Assembly: GCA_030407085.1 (NCBI GenBank) | Contig: CM059586.1 | Coordinates: 28,693,501 to 28,757,500, forward strand | DNA length: 64,000 nt | Direction of reading: 5' to 3' | Source of the DNA: Trichopria drosophilae | Lineage: Eukaryota; Arthropoda; Insecta; Hymenoptera; Diapriidae | Shown here: one piece after another, positions 1 through 9,581 of the stretch | How the letters are laid out: the number at the start of each line of letters is the position of its first letter | Numbering within the stretch: the stretch's first letter is position 1 | The notes under the pieces: model-generated | The model's database searches: none | What the model saw: only the letters and a program-made list of their open reading frames with translations | Told to the model about the DNA's origin: nothing | Translations under genes and position numbers: made by a program

Positions 1-40
1 TTAGTAAAAATTCTGATCACCTCGGCGTTAATGGGTTAAA
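1..40. mobile_element. Right terminus of a TTAA-flanked element, cut by the window edge
   Basis: The segment ends in CGTTAATGGG followed by TTAA (37-40). This is the inverted form of the terminus TTAACCCATTAACG seen at 5853 and 28898. The bases after it (ATGTCAAAATAACG) match the interior of the 5853-6604 element, where the same bases follow an internal GATTTAA. So this looks like the right end of one element inserted into a TTAA inside another. TTAA duplication with a CCC-starting terminus is typical of the piggyBac superfamily; that assignment is inferred. Confidence 0.55.
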
Positions 41-1121
41 TGTCAAAATAACGCGAAAAATTGAGTCTTCTTTTTTATAAAACATTTTCTTCTCATCGAA
101 AGAATATTTGTCGTCAGAAAATTTCTTCATTAAACGTGGACCCAATAGTTATAGTATTAAGATAAATTTTTTAAATATTTAAAAACTAACATGGTGACCA
201 CAAAATGGCGACTCCAATGACAAATTTCTAATTAAAACTTAACAATAGTTTTTCTTGAAAACTATAGACTTCAGAAAAAATTTTCTAAGAATAAATACGT
301 TTTAGAATGAGTCAAAAAATCCTCTCAAATTTTTCAGAATGTATTGTTAAAATTTTTGAAAATTCGAAAAATCAAAATTTTTTAAAAATCTGTGAAAATT
401 TGAGAGTATTCTTTTACCAATTCGAAGACATTTTTGTTCTAAGGAAATTTTTTCTAAAGTCTACAGTTCTCAAGAAAAAAAATTATTAAACTTTTCTAGA
501 TTTCAAGACTAGTAATTTTTTTTCTTGCAAAATGTAGACTTTAGAAAAAATGTCTTCGAATTGGTCAAAGAATACTCTCAAATTTTTTCAAAATTTCGAT
601 TTTTCGAATTTTCTAAAAATAAAAAATTGTAATAATATATTCTGGAAAAATTTGAGAACATTTTTTGACTCATTCTAACACGTATTTATTCTTAGAAAAA
701 TTGTTCTGAAGTCTATAGTTTTCAAGAAAAACAATTGTTAAGTTTTAAATAGAAATTTGTCATTGGAGTCGCCATTTTGTGATCACCATCTTAGTTTTTA
801 AATATTTAAAAAATTTATCTTGATACTGCAACTATTGGGTCCACGTTTAATGAAGAAATTTTCTGATGACAAATATTCTTTCGATGAGAAAAAAATGTTT
901 TATAAAAAAGAAGACTCGATTTTTCGCGTTATTTTCACATTTAAATCGACATATTTAATTATCTAATTAAGATTGCTCAATTTTGACAACAGCATTGAAA
1001 AGAGCGACCTCGAAAATAGTAAGACATGTACCTTTCAATTTATTTCAACTTGGATTTTCATATGAAATTCTTTATTGAAATTGAAGCGAAAAAAGTGTCC
1101 TACTTGACGTTAATGAGTTAA
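41..1121. mobile_element. Long-arm foldback MITE, copy A (TTAA, piggyBac-like)
   Basis: The left arm (about 41-480) reappears inverted at about 500-905, including the block AAAATGGCGACTCCAATGAC (about 203) and its complement near 760. The right end reads ACTTGACGTTAATGAG then TTAA (1118-1121). The outer left arm is missing because another element is inserted in its TTAA. No transposase frame is present; the short open frame at 307-489 is arm sequence. The right end lies 27 bases before the splice acceptor of the transposase exon, so this copy probably sits in that gene's intron. Confidence 0.7.
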
Positions 1122-1148
1122 ATCCAATTCACAAATAAATACTTCCAG

Positions 1149-1784
1149 TTAGCAGGATTTACCGGTGTACTCGGTTGTATTCAAAGTTCGCAATTCAATG
1201 TTCGGACACCTGCCCACAATATTCGTCATCAGTTTGCAAACAAAAATGAACATGCGAGTCTAGCCTTGCAAGTTATCTGCGATTACCAACAGCGATTCCT
1301 GGATGTTTTTACTGGAATTCCCGGTAAGGTGCAGGATCACAAATTATTTCAGTTGTCACAAATTAGTCATTCTATTCCTGAAATTTGTGAAAATGGGACA
1401 TATCACTTACTGGGGGATAATTCATACTATTTACGCAATTATCTTCTCACGCCGTACGAAGAATACAGAATATTTTCTACAACGCATCAAGCGTTCAACG
1501 AAAGATTGATTGAGACGAAGCAAGTGATTTCTTCTGCCCTCGGACTGTTGAAAGGTCGATTCAGACAATTAAAACAATTAGATTTCCAAACTGTATTTAA
1601 AATGTGTAAATTTATTATGGCGTGTTGTGTGCTGCATAATATCTGCATCGATTGTAATGACATTGTGGAAATCGAAATAGAATATGAAGTGAGTGAAGGA
1701 ACACCTGTGGATGATGACGAAGACAAGGACAGTCGTATGTTAGGCGAGGAGAAGCGGGACGAATATTGTTTATCTTTGTTGTAA
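1149..1784 (+). CDS. HARBI1-like (PIF/Harbinger) transposase, C-terminal exon
   Basis: This is the last exon of a DDE_Tnp_4-type protein, 211 residues to TAA. It is open from an acceptor (TACTTCCAG, 1148) and has no start codon, so the N-terminal exons lie elsewhere, probably left of the window. Recognisable blocks in order are LGCIQSSQFNVRTP (IDGTH region), ALQVICDYQQRFLDVF, PGKVQDHKLF, YHLLGDNSYYLRNYLLTPY, ISSALGLLKGRFRQL (VERAFG.LK.RF region) and MACCVLHNI. Family members cut and paste DNA in the nucleus with a Myb-like partner. Two expected acids are absent: Asp of IDGTH is Gln and Glu of VERAFG is Ser. The Asp of VQD and of LLGD remain. It is therefore probably inactive as a transposase: either a decayed copy with its frame still open or a domesticated gene. 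Confidence 0.85.
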   Translation, partial: LAGFTGVLGCIQSSQFNVRTPAHNIRHQFANKNEHASLALQVICDYQQRFLDVFTGIPGKVQDHKLFQLSQISHSIPEICENGTYHLLGDNSYYLRNYLLTPYEEYRIFSTTHQAFNERLIETKQVISSALGLLKGRFRQLKQLDFQTVFKMCKFIMACCVLHNICIDCNDIVEIEIEYEVSEGTPVDDDEDKDSRMLGEEKRDEYCLSLL

Positions 1785-1800
1785 TTTATGCAGTTAGCAT

Positions 1801-1840
1801 AATAAATTGTAAATCTAATTGATAATAAACGTTATTTATT
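1801..1840. terminator. Back-to-back poly(A) signals between convergent genes
   Basis: AATAAA at 1801-1806 lies 17 bases after the transposase stop. TTTATT at 1835-1840 is AATAAA on the minus strand, 57 bases beyond the stop of the Myb-like gene. The two genes end tail to tail over this short interval. Confidence 0.5.
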
Positions 1841-1896
1841 AAATGTTTTTGTACTTCCACAAGCATCGTAATGTACAAGGTGTATCACAAAAAAAA

Positions 1897-2765
1897 TTAA
1901 TTTGACTTATGCAATATTGGTTCTTCTAAGACTATAGCTTCGAAAGTATTTGGAGTTATTCTAGCGAGGAATTCAGAATAGAATTTATTCAATAGATTTA
2001 ATTTTTCTTTATGCCGTCGTTCTTTGTTTTGTTCTTTCTTCTCGTGAATTTCTAAAAGCACTTCGGTTATTGATTTTTCTGACTTTTTTAACGCCTTCTT
2101 CCGCAATCTGTGTTCTTTGTCGAATAACACTTGACCATTTTCTCTAGATCCTTCTCCAGATTCCTACAAATAAAATAAAAATTCATTTAAATTAAATGAA
2201 GTAATTAAAAATGCTTTTGATGACTATTTAATAATAAATTACCTGCTCTAGGAATGATTTACAGAAAAAAGAAAATAATTCGAGTCTTTCTGTATGCCTT
2301 TGTTGTTTCGACGCTTCCTTTTTCCTATACAATTCTTTTAAAGTTGCGGTTACGTAATCTTCGTCTTCTTTTCTTCTTTTCGGAAGTCTTGTGCCATCTT
2401 CCAATATAATCTCACCGTTTGCATGTTCGGTACTCTATGAAAATATTGATTATTAGTATGTATTTACAATTAGTACAAAGTAAAATTTACCTCTGGATCA
2501 TCGAAATCGGTATCAATCACCCTTCCAACTAATTGTATTGGTTTGTTGTTATAATCCCTCTTCTTTCGCCTTTTTATCGTCTTGTATCGATTTTCACATT
2601 GCTCCCATGTACGTTCTATTTGCAATTCGTTTTTTAAGTCGGATGCTATTCTTTTGTACATGCACTTTTTGCTTCGGAACATTTTGTGGATACCGACTTC
2701 AGTAACGTATTCATTGTATTTCACCATTAAAAAGGTAGATTCGTTATTGTCCCATTCCAATTTTC
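1897..2765 (-). CDS. Myb/SANT-like DNA-binding protein, three exons (5' exon missing)
   Basis: Exons 2765-2491, 2434-2243 and 2163-1897 join in phase (275+192+267 nt) into about 244 residues ending HKSN-stop. Donors are GAG|GTAAAT and CAG|GTAATT; acceptors are ATAG|AGT and TTTGTAG|GAA. The first 65 or so residues form a Myb/SANT-like domain: W at WDNNEST, then YNEYV, FRSKKCMYKRIASDL, and WEQCENRYKTIKRRKK, a typical third helix. The middle is acidic and basic (RLPKRRKEDED) and the end is a probable coiled coil rich in K and E. PIF/Harbinger elements encode such a protein beside the transposase, where it binds DNA and helps nuclear import; the convergent transposase supports that reading. A host MADF/Myb-type regulator is the alternative. 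The exon opens at acceptor TTTCAG (2766-2771), so the start codon lies upstream and was not found. Confidence 0.75.
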
Positions 2766-2766
2766 C

Positions 2767-2921
2767 TGAAATGAATTAAAAAAGGATTTTGCAGTATTTC
2801 TACAAGTATTCTGGTTTGTTTTTATTCATGATTGTGTTGTTTTATAAGTCTTTTTTCTTTATATTGGATATTGTGTTTCTTGTTCTACCTGCAGTGTTTT
2901 GTAATATTCCAAAAAACTTCT
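2767..2921. other. Short interval, no gene seen
   Basis: A+T-rich sequence upstream of the Myb-like exons. The missing first exon of that gene could lie here or further right, but no start codon with a convincing donor is visible. Confidence 0.4.
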
Positions 2922-5138
2922 TTAACCTTTTACAGCGCACAGTGCTGACTTTGGGTTAGGATAGAAATTTTTTTTTTTTTCAAAAATACTAGCAAAGGGT
3001 TACATGTGAACGAATCGTAACAAAATTTTTTTTTAAAATACTCGTTATAGATTGAATTTCAACAAGTCACTGCCAAAATTTCGAAATAAAGAATTATAAA
3101 ATTGTAAAAGTGAATAACATTCGACATGTATTCTTTTCTTACAAGTTTATATTGACCCGTGTCGTTTTTCTAAATGCTGTTTTACTTGGAAATTGTTATA
3201 TGAGGTTTTTAAGGTCGCTGATTACGAATATGTGGACATAAAATAGAAATTCAAAATGGCGGATCCAATATGGCGGACGCAATTTGGAAAAAAAAAATTA
3301 AAATTATAATAAAATGAGTATCTGGGGGTTTTCGGGGTTGCTGATTACAAAATTGTGGTCGTAATTAAAAAATTAAAAATGGCGGATCCAAAATGGCGGA
3401 CGCAATTTGGAAAAAAAAAATTAAAATTATAATAAAATGTGTATCTAGGGATTTTCGTTGTCGCTGTCTACGAAACAGAGGCTATGAGAAGCAAAATTAC
3501 ACTTTATGAAGGCTGTGTACTAATTGATGAATCTAGCCATTTTGGATTTATCAACTCAAAATTATTATAATTTTCATCCATAACCAGTCAATATTTATAT
3601 CATTTATATAAAGCATAATAAAAAAACTTTCTATAATCCCAATTTCAAGGAATTAATCATTTTGAAAAAATTTGCTTCATTTCGCGGCCATTTTGAATCG
3701 GTTATTGCTTCTAAAAAATATTCTTTTAGTGTATTATTTATGTTCAATAATCGGGATCACTTTTTATATATGCATTTCATTGATTGTAATTAGTTTCGAT
3801 GGAGAAAATCGTGAAAAATAAAAAAAACGACCTAAAAAACCTGGTAATTTATTTTGCAAAATTTTTTCAGAAATAATCGTTTTTTGGCCATTTTTTCGGC
3901 GGGAATCGATAGAGCACACTTCAAAATAGTCGGAAATGTATTTTCCAAAAATAAAAAAAATTCTTTCTACTATAGAAACTGCGCTGATGTTGAGGAACCT
4001 GCTTCCCTAATTTTTGACAAAAAAGGATTACCCATTTGAAGTACACATTTTTTTTACATGAAAAACAATTGGAATTTATTACTCGGTGGTTTTTGGGGTC
4101 GCTGATTACTTATATGACCTCAGATTTTCAAAATTCAAAATGGCGGATCCAAGATGGCGGACAAAATTAGGAAAAAGTTGCTTAATCGTGATGAAACTGG
4201 GTACACAAGGAGTTTTCGGGATCGCTGATTACAAATATGACCGCAGATTTTCAAAATTCAAAATGGCAGATCCAAGATGCCGGACTAAATTAGGAAAATG
4301 TTGCTTGATCGAGATGAAATTAAGAACTCGGGAACTTTTCGGGGTCGCTGATTACGAATATGGCGTCGGATTTCCAATATTCAAAATGTCGGATACAAGA
4401 TTAGAATTTTAGGGCCTGAGTAAAAATTGGACGTCTAAGGATCCTGAAGCCTGATCGAGGCTGCACAATCGTTACGAGGACATACAATTTTAAATGAACA
4501 AAAGTATAAAAAAATGTTAAGAAAAAAACAAAACAGGCGTAAAAAAATAAAAAAAAAATAATTGGAGCTCCAAGCTTACTATGTGCTCGTCGTTAGCTTT
4601 GGGTTGTGTCAAATTCGGTCATATTTGATGTATAGTTTTTTATCTAAATTTTAGTATTTCTTAATCTCAAAAATTTTCAAAAATAGTATTAGCAAATTTG
4701 GAATCCGCCATCTCAGAGTTTTCAAAATTCAAAACGTATTACATATGCATATTTCGTGGTTTCAAAAATCTCCGAATAAACGTTTCTAGGCATGAATACA
4801 TGTTATTTTTAAAATTCTTGTATGGCCATTTCGAATTTGCCATTTTGAATTTTGGAAATCTGACCTCGGATTCGTCATCAGTGACCATAAAAACCTTTTA
4901 GTAAAAATTGCCATGAAAGTCGAAACTGAAATAAGCTGGAAGCTGCTTTTTTAGTGTTTGTTTATTTATAACATATTTACAGCAATTGAAATTTCAATAT
5001 TACTGGTATAATATTGTAGACAAATACCTTAGCTACAAGAAAAACCAACAAATATTTTTAAATATCTCAAAACTGAATTTTTAGAAATGAAATTATCTGG
5101 CAGAAAATGAGAGGGAACTCCGTGCTTCAAAGGGTTAA
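2922..5138. mobile_element. 2.2 kb TTAA-flanked element with repeated VADY modules
   Basis: The left end is TTAACCTTTTACAGCGCACA (2922). The right end, read inverted, is TTAACCCTTTGAAGCACGGA (5138). Both are TTAA followed by CC(C/T)TTT, as in piggyBac-like termini, although the inverted match is imperfect. Inside are repeated modules built on GGTCGCTGATTACGAAT and AAAATGGCGGATCCAA: two direct copies on the left (3205-3430), three in the middle (4093-4400) and inverted remnants at 4690-4890. No transposase domain is visible, so it is non-autonomous or a composite. Confidence 0.55.
3205..4412 (+). repeat. Array of about 70-bp GGTCGCTGATTACGAAT / AAAATGGCGG modules
   Basis: Modules begin at about 3210, 3335, 4093, 4207 and 4341, with a shorter relic near 3453. 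Each runs from GGTCGCTGATTAC through TCAAAATTCAAAATGGCGGA to a second ATGGCGGAC-type core. The last three are spaced by about 110-135 bases and are in frame with each other, giving an uninterrupted 108-codon frame (4086-4412) that reads VFG(V/I)ADY...RFSKFKMADPR three times. The spacer differs from that of the left pair. It is probably non-coding repeat; whether the frame is selected cannot be judged from this window alone. Confidence 0.7.
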
Positions 5139-5513
5139 GTAAATTTCGATATCTTATTCTCTTTCCTCGATTCCCGAAGCCTTTGAATGTTTCAATACAC
5201 ACTCAACCCATTGTTTTCGGGAAATATCGTAATGAAATTCTAATTATTGTAAAAGTTATAACAAGTTAAAGATAAAAATACTTAATTTTCTGCTTATGAA
5301 AAAAATATGCGCATTAAAATTCTCCATTAGGATTTATCACTCAAAAATTAAAATTCGAACTAAAAAAAAATCAAGGGGCCAACTAATCACCAGCGTTTTA
5401 TTCTCTTTGTAGTAAGATACAATAAACAATATTGATATTCTAAGAAGGAGATTAAAAAGAGTAATATTTTGATAATTATTTATTTTTTAAAATAATAATC
5501 ATAAATTACATAC
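5139..5513. other. Interval, no gene seen
   Basis: A+T-rich sequence between the element ending at 5138 and the zinc-finger exon. If that exon is terminal, its 3' untranslated region would lie here, but no clear poly(A) signal was noted. Confidence 0.4.
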
Positions 5514-5735
5514 CATTTTTCGCTGCGGCAGCTGCGGCTTCTTCTGGAACAGGTTCAAACTCATCAATCCCATTTAATTCCTCAGTCTCATGCACCTCTT
5601 CCCCTGGATGATCATCCTGCAGATGTTGGTAAATCTCGGCTTGCGATCCCCAAACTTCACAGAATCCACATTGAACTTGAGTTAAAGATTCAAGAGTTTC
5701 AAGTTTATTTGAATCAGCAACTTGATACTTTATTT
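5514..5735 (-). CDS. Orphan coding exon with a C2H2-type zinc finger
   Basis: An open frame of about 74 codons with no methionine start, on the minus strand, is bounded by a possible acceptor (AGTTTAG, 5736) and a good donor (AATG|GTATGT, 5513). It reads ...KLETLESLTQVQ, then CGFCEVWGSQAEIYQHLQDD and H, which fits C-x2-C-x11-H-x4-H, then a Glu/Asp-rich stretch (HPGEEVHETEEL), EFEPVPEE and a run of six Ala. If it is not spliced it ends two codons later (GM-stop). Codon use and composition stand out from the flanking A+T-rich DNA. One C2H2 finger and an acidic tail suggest a nuclear regulator, but I do not recognise the gene. Other exons were not securely found; the possible first exon near 9582 lies on the same strand. 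Confidence 0.6.
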
Positions 5736-5852
5736 CTAAACTTAAATAATTCTATTTTACCAATATTTGTTATATATGCAGAAAAATCATTTTAATCAAG
5801 CAATCGTGTGAAATTTACTCTGCTTTTTGAAAATTTGAAGATAATTATCTTC

Positions 5853-6604
5853 TTAACCCATTAACGTCAAGAAGGACACTTTTTTCACTTAAATTTCAAT
5901 AAAAAATTTCATATGAAAATCTAAGTTTAAATAAATTGAAAGGTACATGTCTTACTATTTTCGAGGTCCCTCTTTTCAGTGCTGTTGTCAAAATTGAGCT
6001 ATCTTAATTAGAAAATTAAATATGGCGATTTAAATGTCAAAATAACGCGAAAAATTGAGTGTTCTTTTTTATAAAACATTTTTTTCTCATCGAAAGAATA
6101 TTTGTCGTCAGAAAATTTCTTCATTAAACGGGGACCCAATAGTTATAGTATTAAGATAAATTTTTTGAATATTTAAAAACTAACATGGTGAACACAAAAT
6201 GGCGACTCCAATGACAAATTTCTAATTAAAACTTAACAATGGTTTTTCTTGAAAACTATAGACTTCAGAAAAAATTTTCTAAGAATAAATACGTTTTAGA
6301 ATGAGTCAAAAAATCCTCTCAAATTTTTTCAGAATATATTGTTAAAATTTTTTATTTTTCGAAAATTCGAAAAATCGAAATTTTTAAAAATTCGTCCAAA
6401 AAATCAGAAAAAATTTGAGAGTACTCTTTGACCAATTCGAAGATATTTTTGTTCTAAGGAAATTTTTTCTAAAGTCTAGAGTTTTCAAGCAAAAAAACTA
6501 TTAAACTTTTCTAGATTTCAAGACTAGTAATTTTCTTTATTGGAATGAAATTCTTTATTGAAATTGAAGCGAAAAAAGTGTCCTACTTGACGTTATTGGG
6601 TTAA
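5853..6604. mobile_element. Foldback MITE, copy B (TTAA, piggyBac-like)
   Basis: It starts TTAACCCATTAACGTCAAG (5853) and ends CTTGACGTTATTGGG then TTAA (6604): near-perfect terminal inverted repeats with TTAA on both sides. The interior from about 6030 matches copy A from about 41, including CGTCAGAAAATTTCTTC and AAAATGGCGACTCC. The right arm is mostly deleted, with the join near 6530-6545, so it is 752 bp where copy A was over 1 kb. There is no coding frame. Confidence 0.8.
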
Positions 6605-6609
6605 TCCAA

Positions 6610-6900
6610 TCAAACTTTAACACTTTTTTGTAAAAACTGAGAGAAGCAGGTACGTCAACATCAGCTCAGTTTCTGCAGTGGAAATTTTTTTTTAATTCCT
6701 ATAAATCCATTTCCAACTAATTTGAAGCGTGTTCTATCGATTTCCTCCGTCGAGAAAATGTCCAAAAAACAACTATTTCCGCAAAAATAAAAAAATTTCT
6801 TTTTTAATTTTTCACGATTTTCTCCATTGAAACGGATTATAATTAATGACGTGCATATATTTATATTATCCAACAAAAATAATGACAATAATAATATTAT
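6610..6900 (-). repeat. Inverted, diverged fragment of the 2922-5138 element
   Basis: Read on the minus strand, this matches 3745-4030: GGAAATCGATAGAACACGC against GGAATCGATAGAGCACACT, then AACTGAGCTGATGTTGA against AACTGCGCTGATGTTGA, then CTGCTTC. The 83-codon minus frame here (6912-6661) and the plus frame at 3854-4039 are homologous repeat sequence, not two genes. Confidence 0.65.
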
Positions 6901-7168
6901 GTTTATCGTCATGATTAATAGGTAAATCCATGTTTATACAGTGATATTTTTTTAATGTAATATTAAAATTTTATCATATTTTGACGCATATTATAAAATA
7001 CTGTATTATTTAGAAGTGTTACCGCTAGATTCATTATGGTAAACTTGGTTGAATGAAACAAATCATTTTCTATTTAAATAAAAGAAAAAATAATTATTAT
7101 GTTAATACTTTGTTTTGCAAATAATCTCTTTCATAACTACGCAGTATTTGTCTGATAAGTTATTAGTG

Positions 7169-8924
7169 CCCAGTAATCGAAAAACGATTCACAGACATTG
7201 GAAATATTTGAATGCATATGGGCATATCTCTGAAACTTTTCTTTTTTCACTTCAGAAAAAATAAAAATAAATTTTTAAAGCACACTAACCAAACTTTTTT
7301 TTTTACGTTTATATGCGTTTAAATAGGAAGAAAAATGCTGTGCCACGCATTTTTTTCAAATGTTAATTGATAAAAAGTAATAATACTCAATTTGCCATGT
7401 CTATAGACAATGAGTTGTATTATTTGTGTTCATACGCACGTGTATACAATGAAGAAAAATAAATATTTATTTGTACTTATTTCATTACATAATATAAATT
7501 TATCACGTTTTAAAAATGATAGTTTTATTCACATATCAAAATGCTCTCTCTTCCACATACACGTTATTAAGATAATGTATGTTTACAAATATTTTTAAAC
7601 AGTAAACTATAGTTACTAATAAGTAAAAGTAAAGTATAGTTACTAATTACATACAAAATAGTGTTAAAAATTTAATATCACTGTGTACAACCCTAAATAT
7701 GAATTTATGCATAGAATAAATTGTATACATAATTGTTATGGTGTAAATAACCATTGGCAATGGCTAGAATATCATTTGAAGTTGATAAAAAAGTGTGCCT
7801 GGTCAAAAAGTATATTTTTTTAACGAGTGCAGCGCTTTTAATTTTAAAATTCAAAATGCTATAAAAACTGTTTCTGAAGGGGCACACTCAATTGCTCAAG
7901 GCCATTTTGTAGTATTTTTCGTGTAGAATAAACCTACCTTCAACGTTTTTAGTTAAATGAAATGTTTAAAAAGTTGTTGCATAAATAATCATTCAGGATG
8001 AATTTTCTAAAAATGCGTTCTCCATTTTTGTTTATTTTCTAACTCCGTTTTTTTTATAGGCACACATAAATGTTGAGTATTTTTTGTTTTTTTAGGTTAC
8101 TAGTGATGATGTAAAAAAATTAAAGTCGTTATCAATAATGTTAAACAAGTTACAGTAATAAAATATAAAACAAAATTGATATCATCACTGCTACATTAGC
8201 AAAATTTAGTGGATTTGTCACTTTTTGTACTTGAAAAGGACACACAACTGAGTTTAAATTAACGTCTTCCTCTATTTAAACATATTTACTAATGTTCTAT
8301 GCAATCACTGTATAATATATATTACGGGGAAGGTCCTAAACCACCCTTTATCACAAAAATGAAAAGTTTCGGAGATATTCCCATATAAATACATATACAG
8401 TAGGACCTCTCTTATTCTAATTAGTAAAGTTTTTAAAGATGGCGCCGACCTCTCTTATTCTAATTTTCCCCTTACCCCCACTTACTTTGCTTGCGAGCTT
8501 GTGATTCGTGGACAATATTTTTCGTTGACTTTTCGTGCGATAGTGGGAGAAGACTTGTGGAGGAACGATTAGAATAAGAGAGGCTGGACAATTAGAATAA
8601 GAGAGGTTCGAATAAGAGAGGTCCTACTCTAAATCCATTTTCTGTCTATGTAATGAACTTGGTGTGTGTCCTATATATCCCAGCATGCTTTAATGGATAC
8701 AAAATGTATAACATCAAGACCATTATTATATTTGCATTTGCATGGATTCAAAATTAATATGGTCATTATGACATATTATTTATGCATTCAAATAAATTCA
8801 AGTTCTTTTTGGATATAAATGAATTCACATGCATTAAAAATTTTATTTTTGTATTCATATGGATTTGTCAGGGACAGAAAATGGATTCAAAATTTATGAA
8901 ATGAATGCATTTTCGATTACTGGG
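7169..8924. mobile_element. 1.75 kb element with CCCAGTAATCGAAAA terminal inverted repeats
   Basis: CCCAGTAATCGAAAA at 7169 is matched exactly inverted at the right end (TTTTCGATTACTGGG, ending 8924). Subterminal DNA repeats ATGCATTC and GGATTCAAAAT words, densest at 8690-8900. There is no recognisable transposase; the internal frames are short and A+T-biased. The superfamily is not assigned. A pogo-like MITE (8398-8629) is nested in it. Confidence 0.6.
8398..8629. mobile_element. Pogo/Tigger-like MITE, copy 1
   Basis: Flanked by TA. The termini are CAGTAGGACCTCTCTTATTC and its near-complement GAATAAGAGAGGTCCTACTC. The inner word CTCTCTTATTCTAATT is repeated twice at each end. CAGT...CC termini with TA target sites are characteristic of pogo/Tigger elements; the assignment is inferred. 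No frame. Copies 2 and 3 are at 15576 and 47457. Confidence 0.65.
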
Positions 8925-9095
8925 TGACGATTACCAAACTGTACATTTTAAATTAGCATTGTAAGAAATATTTGAATCGGAGCAAACACTAACATTTTGA
9001 CAAAAAAGTTAATAGTACTGTTTTACACAAGTAGTTTCACTATTATGCATTTGTACAATATAGAGAAAAAATATTTGTATTAATAAATTATTTAT

Positions 9096-9293
9096 TACCG
9101 ATTGTTTCCATTGTTGAAGGAAGTTGTTGCCTCTGTTGCCAGCAATGTTTTTCTCCTTACACGAAGTAAGGTCTCGAATACCTTCAAAAAGAAGATTGTC
9201 CTTAAATCCAAAAAAAATAATTTTTTGTTTAACCATGATCATCCATTTTCCCGGTATTTGGATGAAATACAATATTGTAGCACATAACCTAAC
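9096..9293 (-). CDS. Possible coding exon, unassigned
   Basis: An open stretch on the minus strand between a possible acceptor (AACAG, about 9294) and a possible donor (CAATCG|GTAATA, 9095). It reads about 65 residues including PGKWMIMVKQ and RDLTSCKEKNIAGNRGNN, with no stop and no domain I recognise. The plus strand is also open here, so coding is not established. It lies between the possible first exon at 9582 and the zinc-finger exon at 5514, on the same strand. Confidence 0.2.
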
Positions 9294-9581
9294 TGTTCAC
9301 ATCAATGAAAAATGTAAACTTATTTATTGACATTTTGGAATTGGGTGAAAATTGTTTAAAAAGGTTATAAAGTTGATAGTCAATCTTGGGAAATTGTGAA
9401 AATGCTATTTTCCATTTTTGAATTGCATAACCGAGTGCATAATACGACACTGGTAAATGGCAACAAATTGCACGGAATCCTGAGCTTGCATGTGGAAAAC
9501 GAACGATCGACAGACCCGACGGTGTAAAAACGTACGGAAACATGCACTGGCGGGAACTCAATCGAAAATTTTGATACTTAC

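Noticed and set aside
307..489. 60-codon plus-strand frame
   Set aside because: It lies inside the left arm of MITE copy A and has no domain or codon bias.
4086..4412. 108-codon frame as a conventional gene
   Set aside because: The frame is three tandem copies of a repeat module that also occurs, partly inverted, in other elements; reported as repeat instead.
6661..6912. 83-codon minus-strand frame
   Set aside because: Inverted copy of the interior of the 2922-5138 element; homologous to the frame at 3854-4039.
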